39,466 bases of DNA, taken from assembly GCA_017993505.1 (NCBI GenBank), contig JAGOMP010000014.1:13081-52546 (forward strand). The letters run 5' to 3'. The notes under the pieces were generated by a model, which saw only the letters and a program-made list of their open reading frames with translations, made no database searches and was not told the origin of the DNA. A program made the translations under genes and the position numbers. Positions within the stretch are counted from its first letter, which is position 1; each line of letters opens with the position of its first letter. Source of the DNA: Planctomycetota bacterium. GTDB taxonomy: Bacteria; Planctomycetota; Uabimicrobiia; Uabimicrobiales; JABWCH01. This document shows positions 26,190 to 35,287 of the stretch, in pieces.

Positions 26190-26225
26190 AAAAAAAATGC
26201 AAAAAATATTTTTTGCATTTTTTTT
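26190..26225 (+). terminator. Terminator of the prepilin operon
   Basis: Near-perfect palindrome: A-run, TGC, A6, TA, T6, GCA, T8. It lies 23 bp after the stop and is usable on both strands. Confidence 0.85.
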
Positions 26226-26252
26226 ACCTCTGTTTAAAATAAGCATCTATCT

Positions 26253-26624
26253 AAGTAGCACTGGTTTTAGTATGAGGTATAAATGTAATAGTACGATCTA
26301 ATATTAAGTAGCAACGGTTTTCTATATTCAATAGCAATGGTTTTCATATGACTTATAAATGTAATAAGTACAACCTAATATTAAGTAGCAACGGTTTTCT
26401 ATATTCAATAGCAATGGTTTTCATATGACTTATAAATATAATAAGTACGACCTAATATTAAGTAGCAACGGTTTTCTATATTCAATAGCAATGGTTTTCA
26501 TATGACTTATAAATGTAACAAGTACGACCTAATATTAAGTAGCAACGGTTTTCTATATTCAATAGCAATGGTTTTCATATGACTTATAAATGTAACAAGT
26601 ACGACCTAATATTAAGTAGCAACA
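26253..26624. repeat. 77-bp tandem repeat array between convergent genes
   Basis: Units begin AAGTAGCAACGG at 26306, 26383, 26460 and 26537, exactly 77 bp apart and nearly identical. A shortened 53-bp unit precedes them (26253) and a truncated one starts at 26614. Each unit itself contains two related halves, AGCAACGGTTTTC and AGCAATGGTTTTC, about 24 bp apart; the short first unit has only one. There is no spacer variation, so it is not CRISPR. It fills the 492-bp gap with the terminator; nothing else was seen. Confidence 0.95.
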
Positions 26625-26659
26625 TAACTTTTAATTTTATATATACTACATACATATAT

Positions 26660-29600
26660 TTAAGATGCAATCGTTTGAGTATAACTTGGAAGTTGAATTT
26701 GATGTTCTTGAGCAAGTTCTTGCAAAGCATCTAAAGCGTAAATCAATTGTTCTAGTTTATGCTCACTAGTGATACAGAATCTGAGTCGACTTTTTCCTTT
26801 AGGAACTGCAGGATAAACTGCAGGTGGAACAAAAACGCCTTTAGTTTGTAAAAGTTTGCTAAGAATAAATGCAGATTCATCTGAACCAACTAAAATGGGA
26901 ATAATCGCAGTTTTTTGTGCAAGGCATGTATGAAAATTGCGTTTATGGGCTTCTTCTAAAAATACGTCAATATTTTTATGCAACCTTTGTACCATAGAAT
27001 TATCTTTTTTTAGAATGCGGAGTGCTTCTAGTGTTGCTGCGGCACTTCCAGGATTAATTCCTACACTAAAAACAAACCCAGGTAAACTATAACGCAGATA
27101 TTCAATAAAATCTTTCTTTCCAGCTAAATATCCACCACACGTACCTAATCCTTTCGAAAGCGTTCCCATTCGTATATCAATGTCATCTGGTTCTAGATTA
27201 AAATATTCATCTACGCCACGCCCATATTCTCCTAAGACACAAGCAGAATGTGCTTCGTCCACCATAAGGAAAGCACCATATTTCTTTTTTAAAGCTACAA
27301 ATTCTGGAACTGGAGCAATGTCTCCATCCATACTATAAACACCTTCAATGATAATTAAAACTTTTTCATAATAATTTCGATTTTGTGCTAAAATGGAATC
27401 TAAAGTGTGAAAGTCATTATGTGGGAATGCTTTAGATTCGCATTTAGCAAGGCGACATCCTTGTTCAATAGAATTGTGACTCAATGCATCATAGATAATT
27501 AAGTCATTTTCATTACAAAAATTGCCAACAAAAGTCACATTCGTAGCATGTCCAGAAACAAGAACAATCGCATCTTCTGAACATTTCCATTCTGCCAATT
27601 CTTTTTCTAACTCTCTATATAATGTTTTTTCACCTGTTAATAAACGACTCCCACTAGCTGAAGTTCCATATTGAGCAATAGCATCTTGTGCTGCTTTAAT
27701 TGTACGTGGATCGCCTGATAGTCCTAAATAATTGTAAGAACCAAGATTGATCACCACTTTATTATCAACTAAAGAAGTATCACGAATAACAGAATCATGG
27801 TGTACAAAATATGGATTATACTCGCCTGCCATTTCTTTTTGTCTATGAAAGTATTGAAGTTCACGAATTTTATCAAAAGATGAAATTGGTTGACGTTTAA
27901 CTTTGTTTTTAATGATTCGCCATGAGTCAGGATTTGGTTGTTGCTTGAGTTGTTTTAAAATAACATCTGTAATTTCCGTAACATTATTGCATTCTAATAA
28001 TGTAGCATCAGAAATAAAAACTTGATATTTTTTTTCTAGTAAAGCTGCCAATTCAATAGCTTGTAGACTATCACCCCCCAATTCTTCCACAAAATGTGCT
28101 TCATCACTTACGTCTTGAACAGACATGCCCAATACTTCAGCAAAAATACTGCGAACGCCTTCTTTGACTTCTTGGTTAATATCGTCTTGTTTTTTCGCTT
28201 TTACTTTTGGTATTTTATTCACAATAGTATGTAAAGAAATAGGAGTCACTTCCCAAGTTTTAGATTCTAGTGCTTTTTTCAATACTTGCCTTTGTGGTTT
28301 CATACTCGATGTTTTGGGTAATCCTTGATGAGATACAAGAATTAAGTCTAAACGTTTATACAAAGGAAGTTTGAGATTACGTTCATAAATACGCATAGAA
28401 ACTTGGTCAATAAATTCTGTAGTAGGATCAACACCTAAATATATGACTAACACAACAGATTCTTTCCCTTTTTCATCCTGTAATCCTAAAACACACATTT
28501 CTTCGATGTTTTCTACAGTACGAAATGCTTCTTCTAGTTCATCTGGATAAATATTTTCACCACTGCTTTTAATAATTGTATCTTTGATGCGACCTTGTAA
28601 ATATAAAGAACCATGGCGAATAATGGCTAAATCACCTGTTGCATACCAGCCTTCAGAGTCAACGTCTTTTTCACGAGGAATCAATTCACCATGGACTAAA
28701 CGAGCTGTGTATAAAGAATCACCTCGGAAATATAGTTCACCAACTTCTTTATTCTTGAAATCTTTTACGGGCACAATTTTTGTTTCTAATGATGAAAATA
28801 TACCGCCTAAAGAATTGTTCCAACGAAGTAAAAAATTAGAACTGGCTTCTGCAGACACAATTCCAGCCTCTGTCATTCCATAACCACATGCCATGGAAAT
28901 TCCAATACTGATAAAAAAATGAGTTGTTTGAGGTGATAGATATGCACCTCCAGATAAAAAAGAGCGAAGATTTACACCTAAAAATTGATTGTGCAACGAG
29001 CGAAAAAAATGTTCTCTGACAAACTTAGAACCCCATTCAGGAGCAAAAAATTGTATACAGATCGACACACCTTGCAAACTACGAAATATCATACGCTTCC
29101 ACCAAGGTTCTTGACGAATTTTATTTTGCAATTTTGCAAATAAATTATTCCACAACAAAGGAACAGCATAAATTTCCGTAATTTTATGACGCTTACATGT
29201 ATCTACAAATGTGAGAGGAGAACGATCTTTCATATATACAAGAGTTAAACCATACATCATTGGGAAAATTCCCATAGCAAGCAACCCAAATATATGATAC
29301 AGTGGTAAAAAAGCTAAAATTTTTGCATCTGGTAACATCAAAAATCGACTATTTTCATACGTAGACCATGAACAAACTATATTGGACATTAAAGCTCGTG
29401 CATGATACACAAAAACTTTTGAGGAATCTGTTGTTCCTGAAGTGCATATAGCAAAATAAATACCCCATTGTTCTTTTTGTAATGAGGGTGCAGAATCAAG
29501 ATCTTCTAATAAGGTACTTTTTAAAATTTGTTGGACATTTGGAGAAATTATCTCAGTTTCATTCGTAAGAATAGCAATGGCACCAGAATGTTTCAATAGA

Positions 29601-29920
29601 TGTAGCAAATTTTCACGAGAAGCACGAAAATCCAATGAAATCGGATGAAAACCAGCACGCAATAATCCCCAAAATATACACATCCATTCAGGACAATTAT
29701 CTAAATGAATTCCTACATACTTTCCAAGGTTCTCCACTCCTAACAGCTTCTGTAATTTTCCTGCCAATTTTTCTGTGATATTCTGAAAATTATGGTAGGA
29801 CATTTTTTGAATTTCATTTTCTACCATATATTCTGCAGCAATTTTTTCACCATTGTCACAAATAACATTATATAAATTTTCAAATGTATAATTACTTTGA
29901 ATTCTTTCCAACTTTGTCAT
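26660..29920 (-). CDS. Trimodular synthase: AMP-ligase, acyl carrier protein, alpha-oxoamine synthase
   Basis: This 1086-residue fusion has three modules. Residues about 1-565 form a fatty acyl-AMP ligase-type ANL domain: CTSGTTDSSKVFV, GYGMTEAG, YATGDLA, GRIKDTIIKSSGENIYPDELE and terminal LPKTSSMK. Residues about 583-665 are an acyl carrier protein with phosphopantetheine Ser618 in GGDSLQ. Residues about 690-1075 are a PLP enzyme of the 8-amino-7-oxononanoate/serine palmitoyltransferase group, with NLGSYNYLGLSG, SGSRLLTGE, DEAHSACVLG and PLP Lys923 in TLSKGLG. The simplest reading is that an acid is adenylated, loaded on the carrier, then condensed decarboxylatively with an amino acid to an alpha-amino ketone. 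That would give a sphingoid-like base or a natural-product precursor. The ligase P-loop deviates from the usual TSGTTGxPK. ATG 29920 has only weak SD (GAGTGA). It stands alone. Confidence 0.9.
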   Translation of the reverse strand: MTKLERIQSNYTFENLYNVICDNGEKIAAEYMVENEIQKMSYHNFQNITEKLAGKLQKLLGVENLGKYVGIHLDNCPEWMCIFWGLLRAGFHPISLDFRASRENLLHLLKHSGAIAILTNETEIISPNVQQILKSTLLEDLDSAPSLQKEQWGIYFAICTSGTTDSSKVFVYHARALMSNIVCSWSTYENSRFLMLPDAKILAFLPLYHIFGLLAMGIFPMMYGLTLVYMKDRSPLTFVDTCKRHKITEIYAVPLLWNNLFAKLQNKIRQEPWWKRMIFRSLQGVSICIQFFAPEWGSKFVREHFFRSLHNQFLGVNLRSFLSGGAYLSPQTTHFFISIGISMACGYGMTEAGIVSAEASSNFLLRWNNSLGGIFSSLETKIVPVKDFKNKEVGELYFRGDSLYTARLVHGELIPREKDVDSEGWYATGDLAIIRHGSLYLQGRIKDTIIKSSGENIYPDELEEAFRTVENIEEMCVLGLQDEKGKESVVLVIYLGVDPTTEFIDQVSMRIYERNLKLPLYKRLDLILVSHQGLPKTSSMKPQRQVLKKALESKTWEVTPISLHTIVNKIPKVKAKKQDDINQEVKEGVRSIFAEVLGMSVQDVSDEAHFVEELGGDSLQAIELAALLEKKYQVFISDATLLECNNVTEITDVILKQLKQQPNPDSWRIIKNKVKRQPISSFDKIRELQYFHRQKEMAGEYNPYFVHHDSVIRDTSLVDNKVVINLGSYNYLGLSGDPRTIKAAQDAIAQYGTSASGSRLLTGEKTLYRELEKELAEWKCSEDAIVLVSGHATNVTFVGNFCNENDLIIYDALSHNSIEQGCRLAKCESKAFPHNDFHTLDSILAQNRNYYEKVLIIIEGVYSMDGDIAPVPEFVALKKKYGAFLMVDEAHSACVLGEYGRGVDEYFNLEPDDIDIRMGTLSKGLGTCGGYLAGKKDFIEYLRYSLPGFVFSVGINPGSAAATLEALRILKKDNSMVQRLHKNIDVFLEEAHKRNFHTCLAQKTAIIPILVGSDESAFILSKLLQTKGVFVPPAVYPAVPKGKSRLRFCITSEHKLEQLIYALDALQELAQEHQIQLPSYTQTIAS

Positions 29921-30106
29921 AATATTTCACTCAAATTTTCTATATTTTTATTCATAATTTTTTATATAAAAAGTATTTATTAATACTGCAAAGAATAGTT
30001 TATCTTACTAAAAAATAGAGTAAAGAATAAAATTATTTTTTTTGCTGTTTTATTTTTTTTATAACTATTGAAAAATTTATGATTAAAACAATATAAAATA
30101 AGATAT

Positions 30107-30204
30107 TTGTATTTTTGTATTGTTTTAATCTAAAGATATTTTCGTGCTGGAAACAGAAACCTTGTATTTCTGTAGTGCTTTAATCTAAAAGATATTTTCG
30201 TGTT
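30107..30204 (-). repeat. Tandem duplication of the 3' end of the coiled-coil gene
   Basis: The last codons and stop of the minus-strand gene (complement of TTTAATCTAAAAGATATTTT, from 30179) recur 55 bp away at 30124 with one A missing. The similarity extends leftward through TTGTATTT(T/C)TGTA. The outer copy lies wholly in the intergenic gap. The remainder of 29921-30106 is A/T-rich with no feature seen. Confidence 0.8.
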
Positions 30205-31091
30205 CTAGCACGACGTTTTTTTCCATCAAAATGCCATCTATGATTTTTTTCTAACTTTCTTAAATCATTATAAATTCGTGACAAAAAATTTTTTAGTTCA
30301 TGATAAGCTTGTTGGTAAACTTGGTAATCATAAATATTCGTCATGGTAGAACCAATATCATTTCGAATATGATATTTACTTGTTTCAAATAATTCTTGAA
30401 AATTTTTATAAATATATGCAATGTCTCTATCATATTCTTCAATTCGTCGTTCTACTCTTTGCACTTTTTCAAACAAATCTTGTTCTTGTGCTAAAATTTC
30501 TAGTTTTTGTTTTTCTAAATCTTGTTTTTCATAAAAAATATTTTTTGCAATTGAATTTAATTTATCTATTTCTTCTTGTGCTTCACTTTGTTGTTGTAAC
30601 ACACTTTTTTCAGCACTTTGAATATTTTTTAAACTTTGTTCTACAGATTCTTGATATTGTTGTTCTTTTTTATTTAATGTGTCTTCTTGGTGTAATAAAA
30701 TTTTTTCTCGCTCCTGCAACTTTGTTTTATTTTTATCTTGTTGGTATGATGTTTGTTGCAATTCTTCCTGAATATTTTGCAATTCTTGGATAGCAGATTG
30801 CTTTTTTCTATCAAATCTTTCTTGTTGGTACTTGAGTGCAAGACTTTGTTTTTCAAGATTATGTTCTTTTAATTGTATTATTTTGTTCTGCTCTTCCCAT
30901 TTTATTTGCCAATCTTTTTGCATTTGCAAGGAAGCAATTCTCATTTGTTCAATGATAGTTTCTTTTTCACGAATCGTTTTATTTTGATGATATATCTTAC
31001 CATATAATATTGAAATTAAAATAAAAATACAAATAATAATAATTATTATAAAACATTTTTTTATTTTATGCACGATTGGAGCATTCATCAT
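30180..31091 (-). CDS. Membrane-anchored long coiled-coil protein
   Basis: This 303-residue protein of unknown function has one N-terminal membrane helix (about 13-31, isoleucine-rich), then an almost unbroken Glu/Gln/Lys-rich coiled coil (about 36-225), then a basic C-terminus ending KKRRARTRKYLLD. The shape suits a spacer, tether or periplasmic adaptor. With the ABC exporter 24 bp upstream, a role like a membrane-fusion adaptor is conceivable, but it lacks the lipoyl/beta-barrel sequence of MFP proteins. AGGAG is three bases before ATG 31091 and six before a second ATG at 31088, which may be the true start. Its 3' end has been tandemly duplicated downstream. Confidence 0.8.
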   Translation of the reverse strand: MMNAPIVHKIKKCFIIIIIICIFILISILYGKIYHQNKTIREKETIIEQMRIASLQMQKDWQIKWEEQNKIIQLKEHNLEKQSLALKYQQERFDRKKQSAIQELQNIQEELQQTSYQQDKNKTKLQEREKILLHQEDTLNKKEQQYQESVEQSLKNIQSAEKSVLQQQSEAQEEIDKLNSIAKNIFYEKQDLEKQKLEILAQEQDLFEKVQRVERRIEEYDRDIAYIYKNFQELFETSKYHIRNDIGSTMTNIYDYQVYQQAYHELKNFLSRIYNDLRKLEKNHRWHFDGKKRRARTRKYLLD

Positions 31092-31115
31092 GTTCTCCTT
31101 TATATTATTGAATAC

Positions 31116-32834
31116 TTATTGAGTGAGATGAAGTTGAGCATAAAATCCATTTTTATCTTGAAGTAATGTGGAATGAGTGCCAGATTGTATAACTCTTCCT
31201 TGTTCTAAAACGTAAATTTGGTCAGCGTGAGAAATCGTAGCTAAGCGATGTGCAATGATGATCAATGTTTTTGTGTGAGTCAATTGTTGCAATGTTCTTT
31301 GAATCCAAGTTTCTGTCACAGAATCAATATTAGAAGTGGCTTCATCTAAAAGAATGATCGGTGTATCTAAAATAAAAGCACGAGCAAAACTAATCAATTG
31401 ACGTTGACCAGCTGATAAATTTTTTCCATTTTCAAGAATTCTCTGGTTCAAATTGCCTTTTTGCAACAAAGTATGAGCTTGTAATTTTTCTAAAGTTTGC
31501 ACAATTTTTTCATCAGAAATCATAGGATCAAATAAAGTAATATTTTCTCGAAGAGTTCCAGGAAAAATTGTAATGTCTTGGGGAATCAGAGCAATCGATT
31601 TTCTTAAATTATCTTTGTTGATATTTTTTAATTCCTTATTTTGAATGGTGATATTGCCTTGATAATTGTCATAATAGCGTAATAAAATTTTGGCAATGGT
31701 AGATTTCCCACTTCCTGTTGTTCCTACAAACGCAGTGGTTGTATATGGTTGAATCTCTAAACTAATATTATCTAAAACATTTGACGTACTTTCATTATAA
31801 CGGAAATATACATTTTTCATATAAATAGGGACAGATTGCAATGTATCAATATATTCATGTTCTATTAGTGGCTCAGTTATTTCTAAATGTGTAAAAATAC
31901 GTTTCAAAGCAGCTAGAGCCGTTTGAATCGTTGCAAATTTCATGCTAAAATCACGAATAGGAAGATAAATTTTATTTACTAAATGAATATATACAATGAC
32001 AGTACTTAATGGAACATACTCATCTAGTACAATACAGCCTACATAAATAATTAATCCTTGTGTTATAAAAGAAATTGCCTCAATGCTAGAAAATAATAGT
32101 GCATCATAAAAATTACTCTGGGACCATAAATTACGATGTTGTTCATTCCATTTTTGAAATTCTTTTCGACTTTGTTGTTCTGCATGAAATAGACGTAAAA
32201 TTTCTACGCCTTGAATAGACTCATTCATAAACGTTGTCATTTGTGCTACGCATTGGCGAATTTTTTGAGTTTGACTATATAATTGTTTGCCAATCCAATG
32301 AACAAAAATAGTCACAAACGGCAGGGTAAATAGCATAATCATAGATAGTTGCAATTCTAAGGCAAACATTAAATACAAATAGCCAAGAATAGTCAAAAAA
32401 TCAAGTAAAATAGTGACTGTACCACCATGTAAAACAGAACTTAATGCTACTGTATCACCAACTATTTTGCTTAATAAATTTCCAGAAGGATTTTTATCTA
32501 TATATGCCATATTTTGTTTCAAAATATTATGAAACAAAGCAGAACGAATGCTAGATGTAGTTCGAATAAATGCACTTTGTATCATATAATAGGAAGATAC
32601 TCGGCAAATATAATCTCCTAAAATAGTAGATAAAAAAAATAAAGCATAAATTTTTAATTCCCTAGGTAAACATTTTTCAATACTTTGTAGTGATTTTTGT
32701 AAAAAAATTGGCTGGATTAACTCTATCACTAAATTTACTAGCATTACGATAAATGAAAAAATATATAACTTTTTAAAAGGTTTGGCATAATATAGAAATT
32801 TACGAAAAATAGAAAAAAAATTATATTTTGTCAT
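31116..32834 (-). CDS. MsbA-type ABC exporter half-transporter
   Basis: This 572-residue fusion comprises a six-helix exporter membrane domain (about 1-310) and a nucleotide-binding domain (about 335-570). The ATPase motifs are Walker A GTTGSGK377ST, signature LSAGQRQ (usual LSGGQ, a mild variant), Walker B ILLDEATSNID with the catalytic Glu, and H-loop IIAHRLATI. It functions as a dimer that moves lipids, peptides or drugs out of the cytoplasmic leaflet. MsbA-like lipid flipping fits an LPS-bearing organism, but substrate cannot be read from sequence. Its ATG overlaps the end of the upstream lipoprotein gene by 14 bp, so translation is coupled. The coiled-coil gene follows after 24 bp. Confidence 0.93.
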   Translation of the reverse strand: MTKYNFFSIFRKFLYYAKPFKKLYIFSFIVMLVNLVIELIQPIFLQKSLQSIEKCLPRELKIYALFFLSTILGDYICRVSSYYMIQSAFIRTTSSIRSALFHNILKQNMAYIDKNPSGNLLSKIVGDTVALSSVLHGGTVTILLDFLTILGYLYLMFALELQLSMIMLFTLPFVTIFVHWIGKQLYSQTQKIRQCVAQMTTFMNESIQGVEILRLFHAEQQSRKEFQKWNEQHRNLWSQSNFYDALLFSSIEAISFITQGLIIYVGCIVLDEYVPLSTVIVYIHLVNKIYLPIRDFSMKFATIQTALAALKRIFTHLEITEPLIEHEYIDTLQSVPIYMKNVYFRYNESTSNVLDNISLEIQPYTTTAFVGTTGSGKSTIAKILLRYYDNYQGNITIQNKELKNINKDNLRKSIALIPQDITIFPGTLRENITLFDPMISDEKIVQTLEKLQAHTLLQKGNLNQRILENGKNLSAGQRQLISFARAFILDTPIILLDEATSNIDSVTETWIQRTLQQLTHTKTLIIIAHRLATISHADQIYVLEQGRVIQSGTHSTLLQDKNGFYAQLHLTQ

Positions 32835-34752
32835 GAGAAGACTTTTTACATAAATCAGAATCTTGCAAAAGTTGTTTCAAATATTTTTGCAACAAAGGAC
32901 GAGGAATATTCGGAATATCTACTATTGTGAAACCATCTTGTTGCAATTTTTTTTGAAAATTTAAATAAATATTATACGAAGTTAGATAATAAGGATCTTC
33001 TTGGGGCATTTTCCCATACCAAGCCCATGGGACAAGTTGAAAAATACTTTCATATTGAACATTTAAACGTTGCATTAATTGTGCTAAATAAAAATAAGGA
33101 TATTGGGAATTAGCAAGCCCAAACAATTCTGCAATCGTTTCAAAACGAGTATGAATTTTTGTCACAGAAAAATTATATTTATAAATCGTTCGAAATAAAT
33201 TAGGAATATTCTTATGAAATGGAATAAAACAAGGAAAATCTATCACATGTCCTAATTCATGAAAATGAACCATATTCATAGAACGTTCTAGAAACTCTAT
33301 ATATAACTCCTCTGAATGGAGAGATTTCCCTATATCATATGATTTTTTTAAAAACCAATAATGCAAATCTTGATGATATTCAATATTATCAAAACAAAAA
33401 GTTTCATTGATTGTGTTAGTTTGTAAAATTTTTTGCAATTCTTCTAACATTTTCTTATTAGGTCGAATAGTATCTAATGCAATATAAAACCCCTTTTGAT
33501 TCATAAACGTACGACCGGCTACTCGAGGAGTTGCAGATTGATATCCTACATAATGATCAATGATAGTTTCATCGCCTACAATCACTTGGTATTGTTTTGA
33601 TTGATAACTATGACTTGTATGAGAAATTTTATTCATAAGACGTGCTTCTACATATCCATAATTGTTGGATATGTCAAAAATTTTATTATAGCGAGCTAAA
33701 TATGCCATCAAAGAATCTTTTTTTAGAAAAAATACATCAGGTTCACGCACAACAGAATAATATATTTGTACATTATAAGATGGTGTACAATTTACATCAA
33801 TATTATTTTTTTTCGCTAATATAGCAATATCATCAAAGATTTGGATTGTATTTTTTTTCAAAGTTTTGTAATGTTTTTGAAAAAGAATTTTCATATCTTT
33901 TAAAAAACAAAGATGACTTTCCAATTCTTTAATTTTTTTTTCTTGGTGCGGAATCTTTTGATATACAAGTAAAGATTCTTTTTCCCACCCAATTTTTTCT
34001 AAAATTTGTGCTAATTCCAAAAGATTTTCATTCGTTGGATTGTCAACCTTTTCTATGCATGCTTTCAACGTTTTATACAAAGAACAAAGATAATTTTGAG
34101 AATCTAATGTAATTTTTTCTGGTGTAATTTTCTTCCATATTTCATACGCTTTCCTATATTCCTGCCTTTGAAATAAATGCTTTCTATATATTTGTACAGT
34201 CTCTAAACTATAAGGATCTCTATCATAAGCCTGTACAATCGCTTGGTATGATTCATTTATGCACTGTAATTCTTCTAAACATTTTGCTTTCAACAGCCAA
34301 AAAATAGGAGTTTCAGAATACATTTGAATAGCTTCTTGGCATAACTTTAAAGCTTGTTGAGGACAATCTTCTCTTAATAATTGAACAATCTCACGCCAAA
34401 ATGCAGTTTTATGTCCTGCTATCTCTTCTTTAGTCCACATATGATTGGGAAATAAAATCTTCACTTTTTGAAACCAACTCAATGCATGCATATATTTTGC
34501 TTGTATTAAAGCATTGGCAGCTTCAAAAAAATACGGTTCTACAAGTCGAAAATTCTCCTTATTTGCCTTCCTTGCATACAACAAAGCATCACTCCATTCT
34601 GCTTGTTTTAAATATTTCCAAGCAGTTTCTAAATGTTGCGATGCTTGTTCTTTTTTTTGCACAATATTCCCATATTGAAAAGAATTTGTTGTGCAACTTG
34701 TCAAGCATGCAACTAGCAAACAATAAACAATACAATATAAAACACTAACCAT
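32821..34752 (-). CDS. TPR lipoprotein with a C-terminal HELGH metallopeptidase-like domain
   Basis: This 643-residue protein is probably a lipoprotein: MVSVLYCIVYCLLVACLTSC offers two lipobox cysteines, C16 (LVAC) and C20 (LTSC). Helical TPR-like repeats fill about 35-300 (ETAWKYLKQAEWSDALLYARKA and similar). The C-terminal half holds H498-E-L-G-H502 followed 35 residues later by E538-T-I-A-E542, the HExxH plus downstream Glu layout of gluzincin zinc peptidases. I do not recognise the exact family. It would sit in the periplasm or on the outer membrane. It is first in an operon with the ABC exporter and the coiled-coil protein, so it may process or regulate what is exported. The SD before ATG 34752 is weak. 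A TATAAT on the minus strand near 34810 may be its -10 box, without a good -35. Confidence 0.8.
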   Translation of the reverse strand: MVSVLYCIVYCLLVACLTSCTTNSFQYGNIVQKKEQASQHLETAWKYLKQAEWSDALLYARKANKENFRLVEPYFFEAANALIQAKYMHALSWFQKVKILFPNHMWTKEEIAGHKTAFWREIVQLLREDCPQQALKLCQEAIQMYSETPIFWLLKAKCLEELQCINESYQAIVQAYDRDPYSLETVQIYRKHLFQRQEYRKAYEIWKKITPEKITLDSQNYLCSLYKTLKACIEKVDNPTNENLLELAQILEKIGWEKESLLVYQKIPHQEKKIKELESHLCFLKDMKILFQKHYKTLKKNTIQIFDDIAILAKKNNIDVNCTPSYNVQIYYSVVREPDVFFLKKDSLMAYLARYNKIFDISNNYGYVEARLMNKISHTSHSYQSKQYQVIVGDETIIDHYVGYQSATPRVAGRTFMNQKGFYIALDTIRPNKKMLEELQKILQTNTINETFCFDNIEYHQDLHYWFLKKSYDIGKSLHSEELYIEFLERSMNMVHFHELGHVIDFPCFIPFHKNIPNLFRTIYKYNFSVTKIHTRFETIAELFGLANSQYPYFYLAQLMQRLNVQYESIFQLVPWAWYGKMPQEDPYYLTSYNIYLNFQKKLQQDGFTIVDIPNIPRPLLQKYLKQLLQDSDLCKKSSHDKI

Positions 34753-34913
34753 ACATAATTCTCAACAATGATTCCGTATCTGCAAATCTATTTTTTATCA
34801 TGAAAATTATTATACAACATTTACAAAAGAAATCATACTTTTTTCTTGTACTTTCTATTCATTGCATTTCAAAAGTGCTGTCACAGAGACAAATATAATA
34901 AAGATATAAAAAA

Positions 34914-35215
34914 GCGTTGTCCAAAACGTGAATATAATAGAAATAAAAAAGCGTTGTCCAAAACGTGAATATAATAGAAATAGAAAAGCGTTGTCCAAAG
35001 CACGAATATAATAAAGAAATAAAAAAGCGTTGTCCAAAACGCAATTATAATAAAGATAGAAAAAGCGTTGTCCAAAGCGTGAATATAATAGAAATAGAAA
35101 AGCGTTGTCCAAAGCACGAATATAATAAAGAAATAGAAAAGCGTTGTCCAAAACGCAATTATAATAAAGATAGAAAAAGCGTTGTCCAAAACGTGAATGT
35201 AATAGAAATAGAAAT
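34914..35215. repeat. Higher-order tandem repeat, 37-39-bp monomers in a 114-bp superunit
   Basis: GCGTTGTCCAAA recurs at 34914, 34951, 34988, 35027, 35065, 35102, 35141 and 35179. From 34988 on, monomer types A (CAAAGCACGAATATAATAAAG), B (CAAAACGCAATTATAATAAAG) and C (CAAA(G/A)CGTGAAT(A/G)TAATAG) follow as A-B-C-A-B-C with spacing 39, 38, 37, 39, 38, so the superunit is 114 bp. Type B can fold as GCGTT-GTCCAA-AACGC. The array lies between the divergent lipoprotein and prepilin genes. Frames open through it only reflect the repeat. Bases 34753-34860 hold nothing more than a possible minus-strand -10. Confidence 0.95.
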
Positions 35216-35287
35216 ACAATTTTAATTTTTATAAATCAGTTAAATAAAAAATGGTTGCAAATACCTACAAAATGAAAGGATTTTATT

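Noticed and set aside
26253..26624. CRISPR-like array
   Set aside because: The whole 77-bp unit is conserved with no variable spacers, and no cas gene is near.
34855..35225. Open frames of about 60-110 codons on both strands in the 34.9-35.2 kb repeat
   Set aside because: They are translations of the 37-39-bp repeat, lack ribosome binding sites and resemble no protein.
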